DNA from: Brasenia schreberi
Taxonomy: Eukaryota; Streptophyta; Magnoliopsida; Nymphaeales; Cabombaceae
Reading direction: 5' to 3'
Assembly: GCA_036023115.1 (NCBI GenBank)
Contig: JAYKKT010000055.1
Coordinates: forward strand, 9,440,001-9,504,000
DNA length: 64,000 nt
Positions 45,916 through 58,124 of this stretch are shown here, piece by piece. The number at the start of each line of letters is the position of its first letter. Positions within the stretch are counted from its first letter, which is position 1. The position numbers and the translations under genes are program-made. Below the pieces are notes generated by a model. That model was not told the DNA's origin, made no database searches, and worked only from the letters and a program-made list of their open reading frames with translations.

Positions 45916-48124
45916 TATAGACGTGAAAATTTTACTCCAAGCTTATGTAGATACTTGAAGTAATCTTTTCAAAACTACTCTGTTGCGCGAGCGTGGCAGC
46001 TAGTTTCCAAAAACTAGCAAAGTTGTAAATCTGATTTTGCGATTATGGCTAAGCGGGATCTTTTCGCTTTAGGCCTTCTTGAACCAATACTCAAGGGTCA
46101 GCCTAAGCGCATTGAGGATTTCAAATGTGTAGGTGAAGTTTAAAATCCAAGTGAAAATAAGGTGTTAACAAGAACAAACTTATATACTTTGGTTTCAAGT
46201 TTGAAAATCAACAAGTTCTTAAAAACATAAACTGAATCTGTTTTTAGAGCTTGTTTACCGAATTTTTTTGAGTGACCTAGATACCTCCAAAATTCATAAA
46301 AATTTTATAGGACATAGCCTAGAATGTGAAGATTCTAAGATACTTTTTGTTTTAAAATTTGGGACTTAGATAATGCAGAATTAAATTGACAAAGTACCTC
46401 TCCTCAAACACTCAGAACTGTTCTATCACAAAAATACAAAGACCCAAAGATTGGTCTATATCTCGGTGCTCAGAGCTCCAATTTTAGTGCACTTAGTCTT
46501 GTTAGAAAGCTATGGATATCAGATTTCTAATGAACTTTTACCAAATTTAGACAATTATAGATAGAGTTATGGGATGATTATCCAAGCTCTATTGTAGGAA
46601 AACAGGATTAACAGAAAGTTTCTGAAATTTTCGTGATCTTACACAAATTTTAATACGTGGTTGCACAACTCTAAAATTCTTGAAAATTTTATTACAAGTG
46701 GGCTGTGTGTGTAGATATAGTGTGCCAAATTTGAGAGTGATCAGAGCATTAATTTAATAATGAAAAATAAAATAATCAATATATACAGGAATGCTTAAAT
46801 CAATAATTTTATTTTTAGAACATACGTGATGCAAACTCACCCGAATTAAAATGCAACAACACAACATCCCAAAGTAAATTGCTGAAGGAAAAGGAATGGA
46901 AATATATCTATTAGCTTAAGCATAAAGGGGATTAGAAGATATAGAGTGTTTATAACATATAGAGAGGTAGAATCAATAACACAAACATATAGAGTGCATA
47001 AGTAAGAAATAGAAATAACAACACGTCTACTTCTTATTACATTATGGGGGGGAGACAAAGCTCTATTAATACAACTCCTTTTGAATTGAATATGAAGAAG
47101 AGATAGAGATGAATCAAAGAAGAGGGATACTTACACTGATTCCCAAGTATTGGCTCCCAAATGGTGGCGCATGGCCCTCACCTTACCCTCTTTTCACTCT
47201 CTCTTTTTCTCACTTTCACTCTATCTTGATTGGTAGCACTTAGCCTAATTCCTACACTCTCTTCCCCTTTCTCAAGCCTTCCCTAGAAACTCACGAATTC
47301 CCAAGATGCAACCCAAGACCCCAAGGTGCAGCCACTTCCTAAACTCTCTCCAAGATGTCTAGATAACTCCAAGATGAGATTCAAGCCCCCCCCCCGCCCT
47401 TGGCCTCTATTTATAGGCCCAAGGCGGCTATTCTAGGCCCTTCCTTGGGGCTGGTGATCCAAGACCCAAAACCCAGCCCAAGGTCTTCATGTTCATGTGG
47501 ATGAGTGGTTTCCCTTGGTCAAATATGGACCAGCCCCATGTGGGTTGGTTGTTGGTTCAAACCATATACATCTAGCCATGGTTAGCTAGGTCCTAGATGT
47601 CTCCAAGTGCAACCAACTGCTTGTTCAACTTGATGTGTCCTCCTTTGTTGGCTCATCCCCTTTAATCAAGGCTAGGTGAGAGTGTCATTCGATGTTTAGC
47701 CCAAGGACGTAGGGTGGACAAGGCTAGAAAATTTTGGTTTGGTCAAGTTAAGGCATTTGATTTAAACTAGGTCATGCTTCATGTTTAACTGAAGTGACTC
47801 ACGCTTAGGACTTAGTCAAGTTCAGCTAGGTTTAATTTTGGTGAGAGAAGACGTGCCTTGATTCGATATGATCTACTTCCTTGCTCCACGGCTTGACCTT
47901 CGCGAACTCGATCCTGGCTTGAAGCGGGCTCCAACCATTGCCTTAATCTTCGCATGATTTGCTCAAATCTTCTGGGCCTTATCTTTTTAGCTTTAATTTG
48001 AAACCTTTTAAAATCTTTATTTTAAGGATTTAAAATTTTCATTTTAAAGCAAAAGGTTTTTTTAAAACAAGTCGGCTTTCGAAGTTGGGAGTGTTTTCAA
48101 AAAAAATTATTTAGGGTGTTTACA
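45916..48124 (-). repeat. LTR2, 5' LTR of element M
   Basis: About 2.2 kb, ending TGTTTACA at 48124 (the true 5' end, minus strand) and tatagacg at 45916. It matches solo LTR1 along its length but lacks the minisatellite expansion. A minus-strand TATA box (CCTATAAATA, 47408-47417) precedes the primer side. It is inserted in the integrase region of element T (TPYYA at 48128 onward). Confidence 0.8.
47408..47417 (-). promoter_or_regulatory. TATA box of LTR2
   Basis: CCTATAAATA on the minus strand, in a C/G-rich context, matching LTR1 31838-31848. Confidence 0.6.
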
Positions 48125-48127
48125 CAA

Positions 48128-48745
48128 CCCTTACTATGCATAGGCGAATGGTGAAGTTGAGGCTACCAACAGAGTGATTATTGATTTAATTAAGAAATCC
48201 CTTTAGTATAATTTGAGAAAATGGCACAAGATGTTGCCTGAGGTTCTTTGGACATACCAAAACTCAAAGATCTTAGTGACTGGCATGACTCCATTTTGGC
48301 TTACGTATAGACATGATGCGGTTTTATTGATAGAAATTAGTGTCAAGTCTTCGTGGGTAGTCAAGTTGAATAATTTACAATGCAATGAATATTTGCAATC
48401 ATTGATGATGAAACTCGATTTGGTGGATGATGACTCCTTGATGGCATTCAATAAGTAGAAAGTTGCTCGAGTGTACAACAAGCATATTCAAGTAAAACAA
48501 TTCTAGGAGAGGAATTTAGTTTGGAAGACCATCCTATTAGTAGCCCAAAAAGACTCACAATTTGGAAAGTGGTCTCTCAATTGGGATGAACTGTATCTAG
48601 TCTCAAAGGTTCGACCTAGAGGGGTATATAGATTGGTAGAAATAGAAGGGAAAAAGTATGTGAGGAGTATAAATGATATATATTTAAAAAATATTATCCT
48701 TCGATTTGAGAAGAAAAGTTTATTTAAAAAATTCAATGAATATGA
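48128..48745 (+). pseudogene. gypsy integrase C-terminal part (element T)
   Basis: Translates to PYYA-ANGEVEATN (catalytic Glu of the integrase core), KWHKMLPEVLW, then TGMTPFWLTYRHDAVL, NLVWKTI, GKWSLNWDELYLVSKV and GVYRLVEIEGK: the order seen in Tat-lineage integrases. Stops at about 48147 and 48210 and others later make it a pseudogene. The N-terminal and first two catalytic residues are missing because LTR2 interrupts the domain just before PYY. Confidence 0.8.
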
Positions 48746-48799
48746 GTAGGCAGTTATCGAAAGAATTACAAATAATGAAGAAATATTATTCATCCCGAG

Positions 48800-51700
48800 G
48801 TGAATGCCTTATTAAATGTAGATGAGATCCCCGAGTAGACCAATTCACCTTGGATTACAACCATCCAGCATTCCTCATATTCTCATTTCAGAGCCATGAG
48901 ATTCTCGACTGCCAAGAGTTCATGTTGTGCTTGTCTCCTCTAAAGAGATTCCAGCCATGCTTATTTTTCGCCACATTTCCTCATAAGTTCCAATTGCAGC
49001 TATTAGTTCTTGATGGCGTAGGGCTAAATAATCATTGAGAGAGGATAGCTATGATGTAGGATGCAATTTCTTAAGAAAGAGAGAGAAAGTAGTATCAGAG
49101 GTAGTTAATATGCTCACGCGTTTCTTGACATTGGTCCATCCTATCTCATAGATTAGAATCTTGAGACCAAAAGTTGTCAAGACATTCTTGATTGAGCTCA
49201 TTATTACTCAAGATGGTTCAATTGAGAATGTAGATTTGATAATTGTTGACGGTTTATAGAGAGTCTTTGCAATTGATAGTTGATGGCTCTTTCAAGGTCA
49301 AAGCATATCTAACAAGCTTGAGGAGGTAGATCTCAATTGGTGGCTAGCCTATGAAGCACACAAGAAAGAGTGCTTGAGAAAGCATCAAATGAACTCTATA
49401 TTCATCTCAATTCTTGGGGATGACATAGGTGTTACTTCTCCTATGAGCACAATTTTGCTGTTTGGCACATCTACTAGGGTTTCCCTTGGAGGAACATTGG
49501 TATCACCCTCAAAAGGAATGAATTCTGGTATGAAAGTAGCGCCTATCGACAAAGTCTTGGAGCGTGGTTGTGGGGTGATGATCAAATAAAAAATGAGAGC
49601 TCCCTCAAGTCTTTGAGCCACAGGGACTTCACTTTGAGTCTTTTGGCTGAGATTTCTCATGAGGCGTTGACTTGGTGGATGCTTTTGAGATTGGAGATCC
49701 AACAATCGCTACCAAAGATGAAGTGAAAACTCTGGTCTTTTCCTAACAACATATATTAGTGGTTATATTTTGATAGGCAGAGATGTGTACTACCTTTCAA
49801 CTTGGTGTAATAAGTTCTCTAGTTGAGGCAGAAGCTCGGGGTTCTTCTTGATAGGTCGTGATGACACTAGCATAAATAGAAGTCATAAAAAAGAACAAGT
49901 GAACATAAAAATGTCATCAAGGAAAGCTTATTCTTGTGAGGCATCTGTGATGCAATGGGAGATCCTCCTTGGGATCTTCTACAATGGTGGGGTCGGAGCA
50001 CTGGAGCAAGAACTTCTTTGGGGCAATGCAGTCTAGTAAGCGACAACATGTTTGGTGCTCAATTCAGTATGTGTCGAGCTAGTGAACTAGTTGATAAAGA
50101 TCTCTGGTTCATTGTCGAAGATGGTATAGATGGCTGAAGACCACCATTCTTCACACTCAGGGTGATTCTTGGGTTGGCATAAACTCATTAAAAACAAAAC
50201 TCTTGACTATTTGGAAGTTGACATTAGTCACCACATTGATTGCTGAACTTAATGTCATGCCCCCTCGTGAAGTCTCAACTGGATAAATAGGATCGAAAAT
50301 TCACTAGACAAGCTTGAATTAACAAGCTAAGCATTGAGGAAAGTATCTCTTGACTATTGTTTGGTTGGTGGAGGAGGATGTTCCTTGTCTCTTTAGATAC
50401 AAAAAGAAGATGTTGTAACCCAATTTAGTAAATCTCGAGAGCACAAACCATTACCACTCTATTAAGGAGATCTAAGGTGCGTTGGATACTTTTTTGATAT
50501 ATATTGAGTCAGGTATTTACCATGAGTCAATGAATAAAAATCAAATTTATTTTCAAATTCCAAGAGGAGTAGTTTATTGAGGTAGATTGATAGTGTCCTA
50601 GTTTGAAAATAAAGTTTCAACAAAACTTTGCCTAAAAAGAATTCTTCCCATTTAAGGTTTGCAAGTTGGTGATTCGGGAGAGTAAGAACATGCAACCGAG
50701 AGAAATAAAAATATATACAACACTAGAGAAACCACCATGCCAAAATCCAATATTGAGTGCTTTTTCGTTGGTCAATTGAGAAATGAAAGATTGAATATCC
50801 CGAAAAAAGGTATTCAAGAAAAATGAGCAAAATTGAAAGGATAATCAGAAAATAAGACCTCAATAATGACACGGTATTCTTTGGTGATTGCTATGTCATT
50901 GAGAAAGAAAATGAATTTACAGAACCTAAACAAAAGAAACTTGGCATGTTCATCTTGATAACATGAATATCTAAGAGAGTCGGGCTTATGATACCTGATT
51001 TGAGAATAAAATAGTTGAGTTCGGTAGAACAAAAACCTAAAAACTAAACAAAAGATTGAGGTCAACACAGAAGATGATATAGAATAGTTGAATAAGGTCA
51101 AAAATTCTCACCTATATTAGTCATTAGTGGACACCCACTTAGTCCAACCATTGGATGTATTCCCTAGAAGGTCTCAACCATGTGCAAAGGTCTTTGGAAA
51201 AACACTCATATTGGAACCACTTTGTATAGAGTAAAAGAGTATTCATGATGATCATCTATTCCACAATTCTAAGGCCTTCTGTAGAAAACATAATAGGATT
51301 GAGAAGGGAATAGTCAGAGTCGATCACTTGGAATATGTGGTAACCCGAGATCGAATTTCTAGCAAAGTAGGATTGCTTGAAGCTATGAGAATATCCGTTA
51401 GGGAAGAGGCTCAAAGTGTTCTTCACGTAAAAGCTTGGGTGTAGAGGTAAGGTTAACAAGTTTTTAACAAAGAATGATGAAGAAGAGTACGATCCTCAAT
51501 CACATTTTATAATTGAAGGAAGTCATGTCCCTATCGATGTCAAATCATATTGGCTCGCATGATTATTCAATTCATAATTTGAAGCAACGATAGGCTTAAT
51601 AATGTGACAAGATGGGATAACTTATAACATTTACATTTTTGCCAGCCACAACAAATTTCTTCGAAGCACAAAAAGTTGAGGGCTAGAATGTAAAAAAATA

Positions 51701-53560
51701 AATTACACATGTAAAGAAGATTGAATGTTTTATATTAGCCATTAATAACCAGAAATGATGGCAAGATCATCATTATCATATCCTCAGCTTGCACATGTAG
51801 CCTACGTGACCTATGATGAGGAATATCAGATCAAGTGTCCCTCTTAAGAGGTTCACGATTGGAAAGCAAAGCATGCAACTCTTATAATTCTCGAGCAAAC
51901 TCTTGAGAAGCTGAAACTTTCACATCTCGAGTAGCGGTTGCTTGAGATTGGAGAGAGTTGAGTTAAGACTACACCCGAGAAGCTTCAACTAGTAATTTTT
52001 TGCAACACCAAAAAAGGATCTCGAGTTGTTCCTCGAGTGAGAAAATCACATTTTAGAGTATCATTTTTATCGAGATTAGCTACATGTGAAGATACTTCCA
52101 TCATCTAAGTAGTAAAATTATGATGAAGTTCCCTAACATCTACAACCTATTAAGAGAAAGAGCATTCTTGATGCTGCCAAAAGAAGCAAGTTGGGCTTGT
52201 GGTGTAATTCAACAATTTTGATTGGCTTCAAAATATTCACGAATTCAGATGCAAACCTCAAGGACTTCTTGAATCAATCTTCCCACCTCAAAGAAAGATT
52301 TGTCTCCCCAAAAGGTTTTTATAATGGAAGGTAGAGAGAAGGGCCTTGTGTTAAATTGCTCGACTATGAAAGTTATGATCTCCCACAAGGCAATGGGAGA
52401 AGAATCATCCAAAGTGATAGAGGACATACTAGAATCCATTACTTCTTACTCGAGATATTTTGGAGGTGGGGTATTACATGGTTTAAGAGAACATGCAAGT
52501 CCTTCCTTGGTAGTTGCATGCGCGGAGCTTGAAAGGTCATCAGTCAAATCCCCAATTACAATGAGCTCCGACGATAGATTTGTCATTCTAGGTCGATTAC
52601 TCCTAGTAGTTCTAGTAGAAGGAGTGTGCTCAATTTTTTATTATATGGAAGAAGGAGCTAATGAGTTGGAAGGAACTATAGAAGGAGTTTAGGGGTGTGC
52701 TGTCTACCATGGGATTTGAGATTATTTTCAATAGTTGTATATATCCCCTAGTCAATGATACTAAATTTGTAGCCATCAATCATCACTTTTGTCATTTCTA
52801 TACAAATGGTTATACAACAGGAAGAAAATTCTAGGATAAGGGTATGAGTTGGGAAATATGAAGATAAGTTCTTCTTGTTGATGATTCTAAAGCAAGATCT
52901 CTCTCATGGTTGATAGGCCCAAATGGAAACCTAACTAGAGGACTAGATAGTGTGGGTAGTATGGTTGAGTGGTAATTGGATTAAATCAAGACAACCGAAA
53001 GGTATCACCAAATAATAACCAAGGAGAAAATATTTTCGATAATCCAATTTTGTAGAGGTCCTCTTTGAATTTAGCATTCAAGTTAGAATCAAGAGTGCAA
53101 AAATATGATGGAAGGAAAGATATCTCAATAGGGGTGATGAACCACAACCGAGTAATGATCTCTAGTGGTGAAGATGAGGTCGGAGGTATAAGACCTAAGG
53201 CAAGCCCCAACATTTCAGTAATAATGTGTTGGGAGGAAAGTGTGAAAATATAAACGCAGGGAAGTATAGGTGAATCCAAAATTGAATAAACCACAATAAT
53301 CCCCAACAAGATGAGTAGGATTGTCATTCCAAAGGGCCTCAAAACCAGAATTGGCTATGAGAGTAGGGAGAAGGATTCCAATAGACGTTGTTCGAGTTTG
53401 TGGGAGCAAGAGAACTGGGATGAAAGCTGTTGCATCTGCAAATCCTAACAACAAATGAACATAATCCCGAGAATCATACTTTAGAAGCAAATGTGTTAGA
53501 TTTTCTAGCATGAAATTAATATGGGTACGATTCATACCCTTGATGACTATAGATATTGAG
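48800..53560 (-). pseudogene. possible decayed antisense ORF of element T
   Basis: Between integrase and 3' LTR the minus strand has a train of open segments: 53215-53661, 52986-53342, 52245-52439, 51256-51459, 50814-51101, 50462-50695 and 49385-49705. They begin near the 3' LTR and run toward the integrase. The first reads NLTHLLLKYDSRDYVHLLLG, then FEALWNDNPTHLVGDYCGLF. Tat-lineage elements are known to carry an antisense ORF in this place, so I infer a decayed copy. The protein itself I cannot identify. A second copy of its start is at 55619-55852 (-). Confidence 0.45.
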
Positions 53561-54740
53561 TCGTAGGGGGCATGTATTGATATCAAAAATGCATAAGGAT
53601 ACATGGCAGGAGGTGGAGAGTTAAAAAAAAGATACATGGTTCGTAAAGTTTCGTGAAGCATTAGGACGATAAGCCTCCGAGGGCTTGCTATGTACCTGAG
53701 TAGATCTCACATATTATGGGGTCAGTTGACATACCTCAATCTATGTGGCAACTAAAAGAGTGGTATGAACACAAAAGTGAAGACTTATCCAGAATCATGT
53801 CTAAAAAACTTGTCATGTTATTTGTCATTTTTGTGAAGCCTATAAATAGCCATGTGTAATCAAAGACAACATCCAGAAATCAATGATACCGTTGCAATTT
53901 CTTTCTTGTTTTACTTTACCTGAGAGTAGATGTAAAGCAGTCTTTTCATCTTCTTGAGCACATCAGGTGCTTATGCAACCCCATCGGCAACCGAGATACA
54001 CACAATTAGGTTCTTGAAGACCCATTCCATCACCTGATACCTTATTCATTCTTATTTTTCTTTGAGAACAAGGGTTAGAGTTTTCTGGCATTCATCTTCT
54101 AACATTCTCCTTGAGCTAACCATGTTCAGCTATTAGTGTGGGACTGTTACTTTAGATGGCAATACACGTCATCGAGTGTGATGGTCTCATGAGCGACGAG
54201 CTTAAGATTGGTTGGAAATAGGATATGGGGTCTCTTCCTTAAAAATGACCCACAGATTGAACCATACATTATAAGTCGAGGACTTGCCAAGATAAGTGGA
54301 CTTGGCGCAGTTCATGGGATGAGAGCTTTGAACATCTTTTTTCAGTTTCTTCTCACGATCAAGGACTATCTGTTTTTGCTTATTTTTCAAAATTTGAGTG
54401 AGATTGAAGCCTAGCGTTTGCGTAATGTAGATCAGTCGTTGGCTAAATAAATTCTCTTAATCAACTGCCGAAAATCACATTCTACACTCATTTAACAGAC
54501 TGCGGCATGGTATTTTCTCGTGAATGCACCACATTAGCCTATCATCCACGATAGGATAAAACTTGCTTTTGTGTGGGATAGACAGTGAAGGTATGAACTA
54601 GTGGTTGGGCATTCACGAGAAAAAATACCGATGGTTGGGCACATATTGAGACAACAGACCACACATGAGAAGATTATTCTTTCAAATGTGCAAAGAGTTA
54701 TACGGATGGTTGGGCACAAATTTAAGATATAGAGAAATTA
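52945..54740. repeat. tandem duplication, first unit (R1)
   Basis: Contains the end of element T, its 3' LTR, about 400 bp of non-element flank and a fragment of peptide-gene 3' flank. The same order recurs at 54745-57120. Long identical stretches occur in the flank, for example accatacattataagtcgag and gtggacttggcgcagttcat. Confidence 0.8.
53573..54165 (+). repeat. 3' LTR of element T
   Basis: Starts TGTATTGATATCAAAAATGCAT after a purine tract (gtcgtagggggca, 53560-53572). Homologous to 36463-37034 and 55916-56517. The exact 3' end (…gatggca or a few bases later) is uncertain. Confidence 0.75.
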
Positions 54741-54744
54741 ACTA

Positions 54745-56903
54745 GTGGGATAGACAGTGAAGGTAGCATGACTGAGTAGCAATTGAATTCAATCAAGACA
54801 ATTGAGAGGCACTACAATAACAAGAACTGAGGAGAAAATATCTTTCCTTCTATTATATCTCATTAGAAATGATATACCACATCCGAGTAATGACCTCTAG
54901 TGCTGAAGACGAGGTCAAAATGATAAGAGTTAGAGAGAAAGATGTGAAAACCCGAACTCAGGAAAGTATAAGTAAATCCAAAATTGAAGAAACCACATTG
55001 GACCGTTAGAAGAAGGGTAGGATTATCATTCTAAAGGGCCTAAAGAGTAGAACTGGTCGAATGGTAGAATATAACAAAAAAGAAGCAAGCAAGTGATAGT
55101 TTGATGCGAGACATAACACTAAAATTATACCATGCATATTCACCATTAACCTTGGTTACATAAATATAGGCGATGTAATGATGAAACCACAATAGGAGAA
55201 ATGCATGGTGTTCATCATCCATCACTGGCATGATATGTGAATGATGATTGATAAAGTCATCTCAAGAGAGTTGTAGTGAGAATTTTGAGGTATAAAAATC
55301 TGGATCTACTAAGGAGACAAGATCAATACTATTGATTGGAAGGGTTGTGATTACATAGACATCCAAAATAGTAGGACATCATTCCAAAAGAAAACTCGAA
55401 GTGGTTATGTTGGGAGACCCAAAAATATAAGAAAGAACAGAGGAGATTTTCATCAAACTATATGGTCAAGTAGGATAACATGAATACCCCATTGGACCAA
55501 AAGATGACCCTTCTGATTCCAGACTCTATCTGCCCAATTAAAATACATTTGATTAGTAATAAGTCAAGAATGAAAAAGGTTTGACATCAAGACATGACAA
55601 ATTTATTCGGATTCAATGTCAGTTCCTTAATATGAAATTCAAAGATATCGAGGGTCGATTTAGTGGTCGTAGGAAGAACAACCAAAGAAAAAGCCATGAG
55701 AGCATGGAGAAGGGATTTTGGCAAAGGTTGCTCGAGTTTATTGGAAGCAAGAGAACTGGGAGAGAAGATGTAGCATTTGTAGATCCTAACAATAAATAAA
55801 CAAAATCTTGGGAATCATGCTTGAGAAACAAGTGTGTCATTGTTTTTGGCATGAAATTAATCTAGGTACGAATGACAACCCTTGATGATTGTGGATATAG
55901 AGTTGTAGGGGAGCATGTATTGATGCCCAAAATGCATGAGGATACATTACAAAAGGTGAAGTGTTTCAAAAAAGAAGGGAGACATGGCTCGTAAAGGTTC
56001 ATGAAGGATTATGACACCGAACGTGCAAGGATAGACCTATGTACTTGAATTGATCTTATGAATCATAGGGTCTATTGACGTACCCCAATTGATGTGGCAA
56101 CAAAAAGAATGGCATGAACATGGAAGTGATGAGTTATCGAGAATCATGTATGAAAAACTCAACATGTTATTTATCGTTTCCATAAAAGTATATAAAATAG
56201 GCATATGTAATCCAAAATGGCGTCCATAAATCAATGATACAATCACAATTTCTTTCTTCTTTTACTTTACCTAAGAGTAGACTAACACAGTCTTTTCATC
56301 TTCTTGATCACATTGGGTGCTTATTTAATCCCATCGGCAACCGAGATACACAATGAGGTTCTTGGGGACCCATTTCATCACCTAATATCTTATCAATTCT
56401 CATTTGCTCTTGAGAACGAGGGTTAGAGTTCTCTGGCACACCCTTGATCTTCTAGCATTCTCCTTAAGCTTATCTTGCTCAACTATTCAGGTGGGGGTGT
56501 CACTTCGGACGGGCACAATCACCAAGTGTAACAAGCTCATGAGCGGTGAGCTCGTGACCGGCTGGAAACAGAACATGGGATCGCTTCGTTAAAAGTGACC
56601 TACAGATTGAACCATACATTATAAGTCGAGGATTTGCCAAGATAAGTGGACTTGGCGCAGTTCATGGGATGAGTCAGTTTCTTCTCACGATCAAGGACTA
56701 TCTGTTTTTGCTTATTTTTCAAAATTTGAGTGAGATTGAAGCCTAGCGTTTGCGTGATGTAGATCAGTCGTTGGCTAAATAAATTCCCTTAATCAACCGC
56801 CGAAAATCACATTCTACACTCATTTAACAGACTGCGGCATGGTATTTTCTCGTGAATGCACCATATTAGCCTACCGTTCACTGTACGATAAAGCTTGCTT
56901 TTG

Positions 56904-56951
<48 letters not shown>

Positions 56952-56995
56952 ATATATATCGCATGTGTCAAAGGTTGCAGGATCCAACCTCCCTG

Positions 56996-57034
<39 letters not shown>

Positions 57035-57120
57035 CCAACAACAGGAGGCAAAAGAGCACACATGAGATAGTTATCCTTCCGAACGTGAAAATAATTATAC
57101 CGATGGTGGGGCACAAATTT
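54745..57120. repeat. tandem duplication, second unit (R2)
   Basis: Second copy of 52945-54740, with indels. It includes an LTR copy at 55916-56517 starting TGTATTGATGCCCAAAATGCAT, the element-T 3' region before it (minus open segment 55619-55852) and the downstream flank. Element ends and flank are duplicated together, so this is segmental duplication rather than a second insertion. Confidence 0.8.
55916..56517 (+). repeat. duplicated 3' LTR of element T
   Basis: Copy of 53573-54165 within the second duplication unit, preceded by the same purine tract (gttgtaggggagca). Confidence 0.75.
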
Positions 57121-57470
57121 AAAGCTTGCTGTTTTGCACACACACACACACATATATATATCGCATGTGTCAAAGGTTGCAGGATCCAACCTCCCTGTCT
57201 CTCTCTCTATATATATACATATATATATATATATATACATACATATATACATACATATATGTACATATATACATATATATGTACATACATATATATACAT
57301 ATATATACATATACATGTACATATACATATATATATACATATACATATATATATATACACATACATATATACATATATATATATATGTATATATGTATGT
57401 GTATATATATATATATGTATATATGTATGTGTATATATATATGTATATGTGTATATATATATATATATCC
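56893..57470. repeat. compound CA, TA, CT and TACA microsatellites
   Basis: Two tandem copies of a unit (56893-57120 and 57121-57540): CA run, TA run, a unique ccaacctccctgtctctct block, CT and TA runs, then ggtggggcacaaatttaa. In the second copy the TA run has grown into about 260 bp of TATACA/TATATG repeats (57205-57468). Long open frames of Tyr-Ile repeats here, on both strands, are artefacts. Confidence 0.9.
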
Positions 57471-57745
57471 AAGAACAGGAGACAAAAGAGCGTATTCTTC
57501 CAACGTGAAAAGAATTATACCGATGGTGGGGCACAAATTTAAGATATAGAGAAACTGAAAGGAGAGCAATCAGAAGAAGAATTAATTCGGCGACTCTGAT
57601 CAGAGACCATGGTGAAAAGGAGATATGTATTTGAGAGGGGGTCCGTGTAATGCAGCAGGAAGAAGTGCCTCTTAAGGTGTGCTTGATTGGGTCATCCTGG
57701 CATGAGGGTGGTGCTTGGGCTCGAGACCAGACCAACAGGGTGGGC

Positions 57746-58006
57746 TCAGTTGGGCCAGGCGTACCCGTGGCCATGGCCGTTCGCTATGCAGCACTCAAGT
57801 TCCCAGCAGAACATGTAGTTCATACCGAAATCTAGTGGCTGGTCTGGACCTTGGAGCTGGCGCTGCTTCGAGAGGCACGTGATCATGCACTGGAGATCGC
57901 TATGGTTGGCTGAGCCCACTTGCACCTGAGCCATCACCACCACCAATGCCAGAACACAAGCCAACATGATCCTGACCGTTGATGACCCGTCGTTGATGAT
58001 CGCCAT
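57746..58006 (-). CDS. small secreted cysteine-containing peptide 1
   Basis: An 86-residue single-exon protein of no family I recognise. Residues 9-33 form a clear signal peptide (hydrophobic run [17 protein letters not shown], likely cut after VGSA). The mature part begins [11 protein letters not shown] and ends GHGYAWPN. Cysteines 40, 44, 67 and 72 form a CX3C-X22-CX4C pattern, with an extra Cys at 73. This might make a two-disulphide helical hairpin, though the second spacing differs from the CX3C of alpha-hairpinins. The paralogue at 63425-63685 is 57/86 identical. The ATG is preceded by a GA-rich leader and a TATA box 125 bp upstream. The product is presumably exported to the apoplast. 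Confidence 0.72.
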   Translation of the reverse strand: MAIINDGSSTVRIMLACVLALVVVMAQVQVGSANHSDLQCMITCLSKQRQLQGPDQPLDFGMNYMFCWELECCIANGHGHGYAWPN

Positions 58007-58124
58007 CTTTCTCTCTCTTGCTCTCTTTTTTTATGTGCAGAGGAGAGGAGTCTCTCTCTCTCTCTGAATGTAGTTTCCCTTACTGAGATTGAGCTGCCTT
58101 AGCTGGGGCGGGCATGCCCAACGG

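Larger units (their letters stand above)
36463..54165 (+). mobile_element. Tat/Ogre-like gypsy element T, heavily interrupted
   Basis: Inferred composite. LTRs at 36463-37034 and 53573-54165 start TG(T/A)T(A/T)GATG-x-CAAAATGCAT and share most of their length. A primer-site-like TTGGTATGCTTGATGGGAC follows the first LTR, and a purine tract (gtcgtaggggg) precedes the second. In between are a short gag-like leader (37035-37750), a large insertion (37751-48124), integrase C-terminus (48130-48745, +) and a long 3' region carrying minus-strand open segments. Protease, RT and most of integrase are missing, so a deletion accompanied or followed the insertion. Confidence 0.6.

Noticed and set aside
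37751..48124. Interpretation of LTR3 and LTR2 as one clean element with matching target duplication
   Set aside because: The flanking five bases differ (cctta and caacc), and the interior contains opposite-strand segments, so a simple two-LTR element is not supported.
52300..52692. 130-residue plus-strand frame
   Set aside because: No recognisable motif, and it lies opposite the probable antisense ORF of element T, so it is more likely a shadow.
56965..57774. Long open frames (up to 268 residues) on both strands
   Set aside because: They are Tyr/Ile/Thr/His repeat translations of TA, TACA and CA microsatellites, open on several frames at once.
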